64,000 nucleotides of DNA from JBDHTS01 sp044220535 (GCA_044220535.1 JBGAQU010000001.1:1-64000), one strand, 5' to 3'. Positions 41,536 to 49,977 are shown, numbered from the stretch's first letter. Program-made: numbers and translations. The notes: generated from the sequence alone by a model not told the origin.

Positions 41536-42561
41536 ATGAACCTCTCCCCCATCACACGTCGTCGCATTCATCAGTTTAAGGCCAACAAGCGGGGCTACTA
41601 TTCCTTATGGATCTTTAGTGTGCTCTTGTTGATCTGCCTGTTTGCAAATGTGCTGGCCAATGATAAGCCTTTACTGGTGCGCTATGATGGGCGGTTTTAT
41701 ACACCTGTGTTTCATGATTATCCCGAAACCACCTTTGGCGGGGAATTTGAGACGGCGGCGGATTACCGCGACCCCTATGCGAAAAAGCTGATCGAGGATA
41801 AGGGCTGGATGATCTGGCCGCCGGTGAAGTTTTCGTGGAAGACAATCAATTACGATTTGCCGACTCCTGCCCCGTCCGCGCCGACGAAAGACAACTGGCT
41901 GGGGACGGACGATCAGGGGCGTGATGTGCTGGCGCGGATTATTTACGGGTTCCGGATTTCGGTTTTGTTCGGCCTGACGCTAACGGCTCTAAGCTCTGCC
42001 ATTGGCATTTTTGCGGGCGCGGTGCAGGGTTATTACGGCGGCACGCTGGACCTTGTGATGCAGCGTTTCCTGGAAATCTGGCAGTCCATGCCCAGCCTGT
42101 ATATCCTGATTATCTTCGCGTCGATGTTCGTGCCGGGGTTCTGGACCCTGCTGCTGATCCTTCTGCTGTTTTCATGGACGCATCTGGTGGATCTGGTGCG
42201 GGCGGAATTCCTGCGCACGCGGAATTTCGATTATGTGCGGGCGGCGGGCGCGCTTGGCGTATCCAACATGAAAATCATCCTGCGCCATGTCCTGCCCAAC
42301 GCCACGGTGGCGACGGTGACGATGATGCCGTTTATCCTGACCGGCTCCATCACCGCTCTGACCGCGCTGGATTTCCTCGGCCTCGGCATGCCACCGGGAT
42401 CGGCATCGCTCGGCGAATTGCTGAAACAGGGAAAAGATAATCTGCAGGCGCCATGGCTGGGTTTTACGGCGTTTATCGTGCTGGGTACAACCCTGACGCT
42501 TTTGACCTTTATCGGTGAAGCGGTGCGCGATGCCTTCGATCCGCGGAAAAATAAAATATGA
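41536..42561 (+). CDS. yejE: Peptide ABC transporter permease YejE
   Basis: 341 residues from the ATG at 41536; the open frame extends 21 codons further up but overlaps the preceding gene. It begins LSPITRRRIHQFKANKRGYYSLWIF, as YejE does. A periplasmic segment with YPETTFGGEFETAADYRDPY follows, then LGTDDQGRDVLARIIYGFRIS, and the EAA loop VRAAGALGVSNMKIILRHVLPN. It forms the membrane pore with YejB. Its stop codon overlaps the next gene (ATGA). Confidence 0.95.
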   Translation: MNLSPITRRRIHQFKANKRGYYSLWIFSVLLLICLFANVLANDKPLLVRYDGRFYTPVFHDYPETTFGGEFETAADYRDPYAKKLIEDKGWMIWPPVKFSWKTINYDLPTPAPSAPTKDNWLGTDDQGRDVLARIIYGFRISVLFGLTLTALSSAIGIFAGAVQGYYGGTLDLVMQRFLEIWQSMPSLYILIIFASMFVPGFWTLLLILLLFSWTHLVDLVRAEFLRTRNFDYVRAAGALGVSNMKIILRHVLPNATVATVTMMPFILTGSITALTALDFLGLGMPPGSASLGELLKQGKDNLQAPWLGFTAFIVLGTTLTLLTFIGEAVRDAFDPRKNKI

Positions 42562-42914
42562 TCTTTACCGATTTTGAACGTCGCTCAGAGCCTGTTTTGC
42601 CGCGCCACCTGTTCCTATCGCGGCTGGCACGCTGCCTTATCTACTTATTGATAATGATTGCCATTTCATTGCTGGTTGGCGTGGCGGGCTATCATTTCCT
42701 TGAAGACATAGATTGGCTTGATGCACTTCTCAATGCCTCCATGATCCTCGGCGGCATGGGGCCGGTCGATACACTGCACACCGCTGGCGGAAAGCTGTTC
42801 GCCAGTGTGTATGCGATTTACAGCGGCCTGTTCCTGATTGCCTCAACCGGCATGCTGCTGGCCCCCGTCTTCCATCGCGTTCTGCACAAGTTTCATGCAG
42901 AGACGAAGGATTGA
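42558..42914 (+). CDS. Two-helix membrane protein resembling a potassium-channel pore module
   Basis: A 118-residue protein: helix 1 about 27-47, a re-entrant-looking loop WLDALLNASMILGGMGPVD (54-71), helix 2 about 79-103, then a basic C-terminus. This matches the TM-pore-TM layout of Ion_trans_2 channels, but the filter reads GGMGP where K+ channels have TVGYG. Selectivity cannot be assumed. It is coupled to yejE through an ATGA overlap. Confidence 0.65.
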   Translation: MIFTDFERRSEPVLPRHLFLSRLARCLIYLLIMIAISLLVGVAGYHFLEDIDWLDALLNASMILGGMGPVDTLHTAGGKLFASVYAIYSGLFLIASTGMLLAPVFHRVLHKFHAETKD

Positions 42915-42935
42915 ACTATTCATGAGCCATATGAT

Positions 42936-43220
42936 TTAGCCGGGGTTTGGTGCAGGATTGGCTGTTGCCTTGGCCAGTTCAGGATGGCTGGCGACATAAT
43001 CTTCAAATAACCGGACAATTTTTTGATTTTTTGATTGCCGGGCGCGTTCCAGCGGAGACGTGCCGAAGCCAGACGATTGATCCAACGGATTTGCGCCATG
43101 ATTCAATAGAACTTTGGCTGTTTCGAAGCCGTTGTTCTGAGCTGTTACAAATAGCGCTACGTTCAATTCTTCGCCCAGATCACCTTTCAATTCAATGCCA
43201 TCACCAAATACCATGCCCAC
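42936..43220 (-). pseudogene. Ankyrin-repeat protein remnant
   Basis: A 94-residue frame with one clear ankyrin repeat (VALFVTAQNNGFETAKVLLNHGANPLDQ) and part of a second (GTSPLERARQSKNQKIVRLFEDY). The frame stays open upstream to about 43283 (including HASFENHADIVGMVF, another repeat half) but has no ATG there and meets a stop. It is probably the 3' end of a larger protein that lost its start. A shortened gene starting at 43220 is also possible. Confidence 0.6.
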
Positions 43221-43444
43221 GATATCGGCGTGGTTCTCAAAGGATGCATGAATGATTGCGCCTGGATCGGAATCGGATCAGCCCACGCCGCGATTGAAGG
43301 GCTTGGCTTTATCGTTACGTTATCGCATCGCAGGCCTTGCATGCATGGATGAACTATCCGCCGGACTATTTTATTTTCGCAGATATTTTCTCGGATAATC
43401 TCTCGCTGCTTCTATGCTGGAAAAAAACGCCGACCAAGGCGTAC

Positions 43445-43831
43445 TTAACCGCAATATATATCAATTACGATTCCATTATTATCAACGACGATATTAACGC
43501 GCCCGTTTACATACATAAAATCTACGGGCGCATGTCCATTCAGGACGCGGTAATTCGCCGGCATCTTCGCGGACTGTTCCGGCGTTATCTTACGGCCGAG
43601 CCATTCTTTATCAATAGTGCAGGCTGGGTCGACAATGGCCTGATCCTCCTGCCCCACTGAATCAGCGGATGGAGGCACAGGTGATTGCTGTGTTTGTGCT
43701 GGAACCGGGACCGCACCCGGCGGAATATTCCGATTCTCAATAGCTATATTATCATTCGGCAATGAATCAGCAAAAACAGCATGGGAACCCAAGATAAAAA
43801 CCAGCCATGCCAAAACAAAAAAACGAAGCAT
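43445..43831 (-). CDS. I78-family peptidase inhibitor, secreted
   Basis: 128 residues from the ATG at 43829-43831, behind AAAGGTCAATAT; another ATG lies five codons up. It has a signal peptide (MLRFFVLAWLVFILGSHAVFA), then a Pro/Gln-rich linker. The C-terminal domain reads CTIDKEWLGRKITPEQSAKM, then NYRVLNGHAPVDFMYVNGRVNIVVDNNGIVIDIYCG, with paired cysteines. It fits the I78 inhibitor pattern (WxG ... RVxxPGxxVTxDYxxxRLNVxxDxxGxIxxxxCG). Such proteins are thought to inhibit serine proteases in the periplasm. Confidence 0.78.
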   Translation of the reverse strand: MLRFFVLAWLVFILGSHAVFADSLPNDNIAIENRNIPPGAVPVPAQTQQSPVPPSADSVGQEDQAIVDPACTIDKEWLGRKITPEQSAKMPANYRVLNGHAPVDFMYVNGRVNIVVDNNGIVIDIYCG

Positions 43832-43914
43832 ATATTGACCTTTCATAAGGATAATGACTTTAATTATACATTATATGGTCTTTTTGCCTTTCTGCCAAAA
43901 ATGGAGCTTTTTGT

Positions 43915-45111
43915 ATGCCTGTCCTGAACCGCGCAGCCGATATGAAAGACGAAATGGCCGAATGGCGGCGGGAATTGCATCAGAACCCGCAGACCAGTTA
44001 TGAGGAGGAATTTGCCTCTGCTTTCGTCGCCAAAAAACTGACTGAATGGGGCATTCCTTTTAAAAAAGGTATTGCGAAAACGGGTATTGTCGCGACCATC
44101 ACCGGGCAGAAATCCAGCTCAGGAAAGACCATTGGCCTGCGCGCGGATATGGATGCGCTGGATATCGAGGAAAAATCCGGCCAGCCCTGGGCATCGAAAA
44201 ACCCCGGCAAGATGCATGCCTGCGGCCATGACGGGCATACGGCGACCCTGCTGGGCGCGGCAAAATACCTGGCCGAGACGCGCAATTTCGACGGCACGGT
44301 TTATCTGGTTTTCCAGCCGGCGGAGGAAGGCGGCGGCGGCGCGCACAAGATGATCGAGGAAGGGCTGTTCAAGGATTTCCCCTGCGATTATATGTTCGGC
44401 CTGCATAACTGGCCCGGCCTGCCGCTGGGCAAGGCGGCGACGCGCTCCGGCCCGTTGCTGGCCTCCGTGGACGGGTTTGATATCAAAATTACCGGCAATG
44501 GCGGTCATGCCGCCATGCCGCATGCGACGACCGACCCGCTGATCGTCGCCGCGCATCTGGTGACGGCGCTGCAGACCATTGTCAGCCGAAATGTCGACCC
44601 CATCGCCACGGCGGTTTTGAGCGTCACCAACATCAGCGCGGGAACGGGCGCGTTCAATATTATCGGCGATACTGCGACCATGACCGGCACGGTGCGGACG
44701 TTCGACAACACGCTGCGCCAGTCCATCAAGGACCGCATGGAAAAAATGGGACAGTCCATCTGCGCGGCGTTCGGCGCGACATTTCATATGGATTATGAAT
44801 TCGGCAATGACGCCACCGTCAATTCCGCCGACGGCGCGGCCATGGCCGTACGGGCGGCGGCCCATGTGCTGGGTGACGCCAATGTCGAGGCCGATTGCCC
44901 GCCGACCATGGGCGGGGAAGATTTCGGGGCTTACCTGAATGAACATCCCGGCGCGTTTATTTTCATCGGCCAGGGCATGGAAAAGGACAAAAACAGCCCG
45001 CATAACCGCGGCCTGCATAACCCATATTATGACTTTAACGATGAAACATTGCCCATCGGGGTCAGTTTCTTCTCAAAGCTTGTGGAAGATACGCTGCCTT
45101 TGGCGAAATAA
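43915..45111 (+). CDS. M20-family amidohydrolase (hippurate hydrolase/aminoacylase type)
   Basis: A 398-residue metallopeptidase of the M20D branch: WRRELHQNPQTSYEE start, GLRADMDALDIEE, MHACGHDGHTATLLGAAKYL with metal-binding His and Asp, VFQPAEEGGGGAHKMIEEG, and the lid domain NGGHAAMPHATTDPL. The later MGGEDFGAYLNEHPGAFIFIGQG and HNPYYDFND complete the site. It should remove acyl groups from amino acids or related amides in the cytoplasm. GGAG lies before the ATG. Confidence 0.93.
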   Translation: MPVLNRAADMKDEMAEWRRELHQNPQTSYEEEFASAFVAKKLTEWGIPFKKGIAKTGIVATITGQKSSSGKTIGLRADMDALDIEEKSGQPWASKNPGKMHACGHDGHTATLLGAAKYLAETRNFDGTVYLVFQPAEEGGGGAHKMIEEGLFKDFPCDYMFGLHNWPGLPLGKAATRSGPLLASVDGFDIKITGNGGHAAMPHATTDPLIVAAHLVTALQTIVSRNVDPIATAVLSVTNISAGTGAFNIIGDTATMTGTVRTFDNTLRQSIKDRMEKMGQSICAAFGATFHMDYEFGNDATVNSADGAAMAVRAAAHVLGDANVEADCPPTMGGEDFGAYLNEHPGAFIFIGQGMEKDKNSPHNRGLHNPYYDFNDETLPIGVSFFSKLVEDTLPLAK

Positions 45112-45212
45112 TTATTTCGCCCGATTGCCAAGCGATGCGGATCAATTATGATCGTTCGCGCGTTAGGGATACAGATTCACGCTTTTTTACTTTTACCAAG
45201 GGAGCCATTCTA

Positions 45213-45719
45213 ATGAAACATGCACTTTTACTGGGCGCGGCTGTCGCCGCCCTTCTGATCGCCGGTGGCACAGCCCGTGCCGCCGAGGTTTCGACCACGA
45301 CCACAACAACCACCAAAGCGGTTAAAAGCGTGGGCGTACCAGGCGCGACCGTGACCATTCCGGGCAGCGCAGCGACGGCTGTTACCGTCGATGACGGCAC
45401 CGATGTCGCCATTCCTACCGATGAAGATGGCGCAGCCGTTTCCACTGAAGGCACGGTCAGCACCACGACCACCACGCATGACGTCGAAACCGTAACCAGC
45501 GTCAAAGGCGACGAGCCGCCGCCGGTTGACCCGAGCATCCCGGCAAAACAGCCTGAAAACAAAAAGAAAAGCGAAGACCATGCCGGAACAGGTAAGGACG
45601 AAGCAACGACAGCTGGCGATAAAGCCGCAAAGTCAGACGTACCGCTGGAAGATTCAACCATCCCGAAAGACCCTTCAGTCAAGGTTGAACAAAAAGAAGG
45701 CGTTGTCGTCGTTCACTAA
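45213..45719 (+). CDS. Secreted Thr/Lys-rich hypothetical protein
   Basis: 168 residues from the ATG at 45213 behind AAGGGAGCCATTCTA; an in-frame start 26 codons earlier lacks a signal peptide. The N-terminus MKHALLLGAAVAALLIAGGTARA is a clear signal peptide. The mature part is low complexity: a Thr run, a beta-like GVPGATVTIPGSAATAVTV segment, and a Lys/Glu/Asp-rich C-terminus ending KVEQKEGVVVVH. It is probably a disordered periplasmic or surface protein. A strong terminator follows. Confidence 0.7.
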   Translation: MKHALLLGAAVAALLIAGGTARAAEVSTTTTTTTKAVKSVGVPGATVTIPGSAATAVTVDDGTDVAIPTDEDGAAVSTEGTVSTTTTTHDVETVTSVKGDEPPPVDPSIPAKQPENKKKSEDHAGTGKDEATTAGDKAAKSDVPLEDSTIPKDPSVKVEQKEGVVVVH

Positions 45720-45737
45720 AATACATGCAATGCATGC

Positions 45738-45767
45738 AAAAGCGGCCCATCCGGGCCGCTTTTTTTA
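45738..45767 (+). terminator. Rho-independent terminator
   Basis: AGCGGCCC and GGGCCGCT form an eight-base-pair GC-rich stem around ATCC, flanked by AAA and a run of T, 18 bases after the preceding stop codon. Confidence 0.93.
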
Positions 45768-45830
45768 TGAACTTTCCATGCGACACGGGCGTTATCGTAC
45801 TGAAACATCAATATTCAGGAGGGCTTACCC

Positions 45831-46781
45831 ATGTCCGCTCGTATAAAAGTTTTAACGCTTCTTACCACATGCGCCATTGCAGCGCTTGTCCCATCCATCG
45901 CGCATAGTGAAAATAAGGGTAGTGGATCAGGAAGTTCCGCGAGCGCGTCTTCAGGCGCGTCCGGCAATGTATCGTCCAATCAAGGCGGCGGTGGCGCTGG
46001 CAATACAGGGTCCTCATCGCCGACACAGTCCGGCCAGGCAACGCCGACCTCGGCTCAGACTTCTGGAACCAATGTCAGGAATACAGCCAACACCAATACA
46101 ACCGGTGGCGGCAGCTCGTTTAATTCCAGCACCATTGTGAACGGCACCAACAGCAATACGACCAACCGCACCACGGCTGGAAGCAATAACATCACGACCA
46201 ATGGCGCGGGCCTTGATACGACAGTTTCGGTTGGGGGAGCGACGACGAATACATCCATCAATGCCAACAGCGGCCTGCCCCTTAGCCCGATTGCAGGTAC
46301 GGCTTCAACAGGTGGAACCACCGCCCCGGCAGGTGCATCAACAGTGAACGGTGTTCAAACATCAGGGTCAGCCGTCGCCCGCGATACAGTGACAAGCAAT
46401 ACGGCGAACGCCCATTTCTCGTTCGCCGGGTTCAGCCAGTTCGATACAAACCATGATGGCAACATCAGCAATGATGAATTCAGCAGGAGCAGCTATGCAT
46501 CCGGCGACGTCAACAAAGATGGCGTGATCGACAGCACGGAATGGACGAATTATAGCGGCTTCCTGGGCAGGCCGTTCCAGACGCAATTTACCGCCACGAA
46601 CAATGCGCGCCTGACCCAAAGTGATTATTCCCGCATCCTGAATGACTCGGGTTTCTATAGAAACTTTGATACCAACACGGACGGCAAAATCAGTGAGGCG
46701 GAATATCTGCGTGGCATCAACCGTTATGATTTGAACAAGCCTGGTATGGGTACGTTGAATACGCGTATCAATACGCAGTAA
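45831..46781 (+). CDS. Secreted EF-hand calcium-binding protein
   Basis: A 316-residue protein with a signal peptide (MSARIKVLTLLTTCAIAALVPSIAHS) and about 180 Gly/Ser/Asn/Thr-rich residues. The C-terminal part has three EF-hand loops: DTNHDGNISNDE, DVNKDGVIDSTE and DTNTDGKISEAE, all with the Asp/Asn/Gly ligands in place. It should bind calcium in the periplasm or outside. AGGAGGGCTTACCC precedes the ATG. Terminators lie before and after, so it is a single-gene unit. Confidence 0.85.
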   Translation: MSARIKVLTLLTTCAIAALVPSIAHSENKGSGSGSSASASSGASGNVSSNQGGGGAGNTGSSSPTQSGQATPTSAQTSGTNVRNTANTNTTGGGSSFNSSTIVNGTNSNTTNRTTAGSNNITTNGAGLDTTVSVGGATTNTSINANSGLPLSPIAGTASTGGTTAPAGASTVNGVQTSGSAVARDTVTSNTANAHFSFAGFSQFDTNHDGNISNDEFSRSSYASGDVNKDGVIDSTEWTNYSGFLGRPFQTQFTATNNARLTQSDYSRILNDSGFYRNFDTNTDGKISEAEYLRGINRYDLNKPGMGTLNTRINTQ

Positions 46782-46789
46782 TTTAAGAA

Positions 46790-46816
46790 AGAAGCGCCCC
46801 GCGGGGCGCTTCTTTG
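46790..46816 (+). terminator. Rho-independent terminator
   Basis: AGAAGCGCCCC and GGGGCGCTTCT form an 11-base-pair stem around GC, followed by TTG and T-rich DNA, nine bases after the EF-hand gene. Confidence 0.85.
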
Positions 46817-46844
46817 TATTTTTTGTTTCCTAATTCATTATCAC

Positions 46845-46871
46845 CGTCATCCCGGCCTTCGCCGGGATGAC
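46845..46871. repeat. Palindromic dispersed repeat, family A (single unit)
   Basis: CGTCATCCCGGCCTTCGCCG and the rest of one hairpin unit, GGATGAC, occur once here without an inverted partner. It lies between the EF-hand gene terminator and the end of the minus-strand gene that follows. Confidence 0.8.
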
Positions 46872-46898
46872 AACTTTGATTGACCTTGATGAAAAATA

Positions 46899-47468
46899 TT
46901 AAGCCGTCGTATTCACATTACTGCCACGGGTGGCATTGGCTTTTGCGTTTTTCAGCATATCATCGGAAGAAATAACGTCCCCCGATGCGGCGCCTGTGCC
47001 GGTTTTTTTATCTGTCGGTGCAATCCAGTCATCAACCTGTTTTCCATCCGCACGATCTTTCGCGCGTTGAAGCAGTTGTGTACTGTTCGGAATACTTTCC
47101 TCTAATGCTTTCTTAGCGTTGGCATCGTCCAGCTCTTTCTGCTTGGCCGCAGCTTCATCCTGAGATTTTTTCAGTTTCGCCTGTTGCTTGCCGACCAGTT
47201 CATTGACTTCCTTGGTCAGGGAGTCGATGACGCCGCCGCTGGGGTCGAGGCCCGGCAGGGTCGAATAGGTATTGATCTGGCTTTTCAGTTGAGCAACCTT
47301 CGCGCGGAGATAAATCTCACTGTCGAAGAAGGATTCTTTTTTTTCACCCGTGGACGTGGTCGTTGCCGCCGCGCTTTGCTTAAGCTGCTGCTGAACGGGG
47401 CTCAGAGTATCTGGGCCCACGATGCTGGACGACACTACTGTGCCTGATGTGACGGATCCTATCGCCAT
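46899..47468 (-). CDS. Unknown coiled-coil protein, candidate CtrA target
   Basis: A 189-residue protein without a signal peptide. Residues 1-45 are Ser/Thr/Val-rich (MAIGSVTSGTVVSSSIVGPD), 45-140 are helical and Lys/Gln-rich (SEIYLRAKVAQLKSQINTY; LTKEVNELVGKQQAKLKKSQDEAAAKQKEL), and the tail is disordered. The look recalls flagellar or other type III-exported small proteins, but I recognise no family. A perfect TTAA-N7-TTAA box lies 47-62 bases before its start, with no other gene in position to use it. Confidence 0.7.
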   Translation of the reverse strand: MAIGSVTSGTVVSSSIVGPDTLSPVQQQLKQSAAATTTSTGEKKESFFDSEIYLRAKVAQLKSQINTYSTLPGLDPSGGVIDSLTKEVNELVGKQQAKLKKSQDEAAAKQKELDDANAKKALEESIPNSTQLLQRAKDRADGKQVDDWIAPTDKKTGTGAASGDVISSDDMLKNAKANATRGSNVNTTA

Positions 47469-47514
47469 AGTTTTATTATACTACAGGTGCTTGCGATTGA
47501 AAAGTTCTCAAGTA

Positions 47515-47530
47515 TTAACAAGGCGTTAAC
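47515..47530 (-). promoter_or_regulatory. CtrA-binding box upstream of the unknown coiled-coil gene
   Basis: TTAACAAGGCGTTAAC is a perfect TTAA-N7-TTAAC site (half-sites 47515-47518 and 47526-47529). It lies just after the 3' end of the ThiE-like gene and about 50 bases upstream of the minus-strand start at 47468. Confidence 0.6.
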
Positions 47531-47535
47531 AGATT

Positions 47536-48177
47536 TTAGTTCATCGCGACGGATTCCGCCGCAAGGTCAATGGCATAGAGCATGTTGACCGTGCCCTGCA
47601 TCACGCCTTTTTCCTGAGTTTTGATATAATCCGTAGCCTCCAGGAACCCGGCCCCGGCCCGCACGAAACTGCCCGCATCGTCATTTGTAATCGGCCCCAG
47701 CGCCAAAGCAGGGATCTGCGTCCGCACCGACCACCATTCAAACAGGTGAACCGGCGGCAGGGCGTGACCGTGCAGGCCGAACGCCACATAATCCGCCTTC
47801 AGGGCTAGGGCCTGCTCCGCTTTTTCTTTATCGATGCCGCAGACCAACCCAATGATCTTGTCCTCCCCCAGCCCGCGCCGCGCTTCTTCAAACTTCACGG
47901 CGTCGTCCAGCAGGACGCCGTCGGCATCCAGTTCGGCGGCACGAATATAATCGCCGCGGACAATCGCCACCATGCCTTCCATTTTAGCCAACTGGACTAA
48001 GGCAGCGGCCTCTTCCTTCCGGTCATGATCTGTTATTTCGATAACGTGCATATTCTTTTCATACTCGGACCGGTTGATGACAAAAGCCGCCTGGCGCATC
48101 AGCGTCAGATTGGCGTCCATCTCAGCCCCGGCATCGATCCGGATATAGAGCCCGCAGGGAATTGAACCTTTTTTCAT
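47536..48177 (-). CDS. Thiamine-phosphate-synthase-like protein
   Basis: A 213-residue TIM-barrel protein with ThiE-like strands: MVAIVRGDYIRAAELDADGVLLDDAVKFEEARRGLG, then KIIGLVCGIDKEKAEQALALKADYVAFG, and LALGPITNDDAGSFVRAGAGFLEATDYI. The phosphate-loop GG and the TxTK motif of true ThiE are not evident, so it may do something other than join the thiamine halves. It is divergent from yejF, with a 45-base gap. Confidence 0.6.
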   Translation of the reverse strand: MKKGSIPCGLYIRIDAGAEMDANLTLMRQAAFVINRSEYEKNMHVIEITDHDRKEEAAALVQLAKMEGMVAIVRGDYIRAAELDADGVLLDDAVKFEEARRGLGEDKIIGLVCGIDKEKAEQALALKADYVAFGLHGHALPPVHLFEWWSVRTQIPALALGPITNDDAGSFVRAGAGFLEATDYIKTQEKGVMQGTVNMLYAIDLAAESVAMN

Positions 48178-48222
48178 CGCTTTGGCCTTTCGTGTTGGCT
48201 TAACTATGCTTAAAGTGGACGG

Positions 48223-49851
48223 ATGATCAAGGCTGAACCGCTTTTAAATGTCCGTAATCTTTCCGTCACCTTCCGCACGCCGGGCGGCACGGTGGATGCT
48301 GTTAAAAACGTCAGTTTCAGCGTGGACAAGGGCGAGACCGTGGCCCTGGTCGGTGAAAGCGGGTCGGGAAAATCAGTGACCGCCCTTTCGATCATGCAGC
48401 TTCTTCCCTATCCCACGGCAGGTCATGCGGCGGAATCCTCTATAAAATTCGACGGGCAGGAACTGGTGAACGCGCCGGGAACGCTGATGCGCTCCATCCG
48501 TGGCCGCCGCATCGGCATGGTGTTTCAGGAGCCGCTGACCGCACTGAACCCGCTTCATACCATTGAACGGCAGATCGGCGAGACGCTGCGCCTGCATCAG
48601 GGCATGCCGAAGCCGCAGGCCCGCGTGCGGGTGCTTGAACTGCTCGACCTTGTCGGTTTGCCCATGCTGAAAGACCGGCTGAACGCCTATCCGCATGAAC
48701 TGTCCGGCGGGCAGCGGCAGCGGGTGATGATCGCGATGGCGCTTGCCAACAATCCCGACATGCTGATCGCCGACGAACCCACCACGGCGCTGGACGTCAC
48801 GGTGCAGGCGCAAATCCTAGACCTGTTGAAATCGCTGAAGGAGCGCCTGAACATGGCGCTGCTGATCATCACGCATGACCTGACCATTGTCGAGAAAATG
48901 GCCGACCGCGTCTGCGTGATGAAAAACGGGGAGATTGTAGAGCAGAAGGACACAGCTGCTTTATTCGCGCATCCCGAACACAGCTATACCCAGATGCTTC
49001 TGGCCGCGCAGCCGAAAGGCCAGGCCGTGGCGCAGAACGACAATGCGCCAATTATCCTGACAGGCGAACATATCAAAGTCTGGTTCCCGAAAGGCCGCAC
49101 TTTCTTCGGCAAGGCGCGTGACCATGTCCGCGCCGTCGATGATGTCTCCATCACCTGCCGCAAGGGGCAGACCTTGGGGATTGTCGGTGAAAGCGGTTCA
49201 GGCAAGTCGACGCTTGGCTACGCCCTGCTCCGCCTCACCACTCTGACGGAAGGAAAGATCGTTTTTAACGGGCAGGATATTTCCACCCTCGACCGCAATG
49301 AGATGCGCCCCCTGCGCCGTCAGATGCAGATCGTGTTCCAGGATCCGTTCGGCAGCCTGTCCCCGCGCATGAGTGTCGCGAAGATCATCGCCGAGGGGCT
49401 GGAGGTGCATGACAAGGGATCATCCGCGTCCGAGCGCGAAGATAAAGTGATTGCCGCCCTGCGTGATGTCGGCCTGAACCCGGACAGCCGTCACCGCTAC
49501 CCGCATGAATTCTCTGGCGGCCAGCGCCAGCGCGTCGCCATCGCCCGCGCCATGGTGCTGCAGCCCGAACTGCTGGTGCTGGACGAACCGACCTCCGCCC
49601 TGGATGTTTCGGTGCAGGCGCAGATCGTTGATTTGCTCCGGGCTTTGCAGGAAAAATACGGCCTGTCCTATATCTTCATCAGCCACGATTTGCGGGTCGT
49701 CCGGGCCATGGCGCATGACCTTATCGTGATGAAAGCCGGGAAAATTGTCGAAAAAGGCCCAGCGGCACTTATTTTCGATAACCCAAAAGAGGATTATACC
49801 AAGGCCCTGCTGGATGCAGCTTTGAAGCTGAAAGCCAGAAAAGCCGTATAA
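48223..49851 (+). CDS. yejF: Peptide ABC transporter double ATPase YejF
   Basis: A 542-residue protein with two full ABC ATPase domains. The first has GESGSGKS (44-51), LSGGQRQRVMIAMALANNPDMLIADEPTTALD; the second has GESGSGKS near residue 322 and FSGGQRQRVAIARAMVLQPELLVLDEPTSALD. Each domain is followed by its own H-loop (ITHDL, ISHDL). This tandem form is YejF. It energises import through YejB/YejE, 6 kb upstream. The start at 48223 gives MIKAEPLLNVRNLSVTF. Confidence 0.95.
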   Translation: MIKAEPLLNVRNLSVTFRTPGGTVDAVKNVSFSVDKGETVALVGESGSGKSVTALSIMQLLPYPTAGHAAESSIKFDGQELVNAPGTLMRSIRGRRIGMVFQEPLTALNPLHTIERQIGETLRLHQGMPKPQARVRVLELLDLVGLPMLKDRLNAYPHELSGGQRQRVMIAMALANNPDMLIADEPTTALDVTVQAQILDLLKSLKERLNMALLIITHDLTIVEKMADRVCVMKNGEIVEQKDTAALFAHPEHSYTQMLLAAQPKGQAVAQNDNAPIILTGEHIKVWFPKGRTFFGKARDHVRAVDDVSITCRKGQTLGIVGESGSGKSTLGYALLRLTTLTEGKIVFNGQDISTLDRNEMRPLRRQMQIVFQDPFGSLSPRMSVAKIIAEGLEVHDKGSSASEREDKVIAALRDVGLNPDSRHRYPHEFSGGQRQRVAIARAMVLQPELLVLDEPTSALDVSVQAQIVDLLRALQEKYGLSYIFISHDLRVVRAMAHDLIVMKAGKIVEKGPAALIFDNPKEDYTKALLDAALKLKARKAV

Positions 49852-49977
49852 ATGGGGCCTTTGGCCCGGCACAGCGTATAATTTCCTTGCCTAACACCTT
49901 GTGCCCATGTATCAATCCCCTCAACTAACGCTGCCTTCATTGGGCAAATCCGTTATTAGAAAGACAGGTGAATACGA

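Noticed and set aside
43337..43660. A 107-codon plus-strand frame
   Set aside because: It is antisense to the I78 inhibitor gene, which has a signal peptide and a recognisable domain; the plus frame has neither.
48200..48213. TTAACTATGCTTAA before yejF as a CtrA box
   Set aside because: Spacing is N6, not N7, and peptide transporters are not known CtrA targets.
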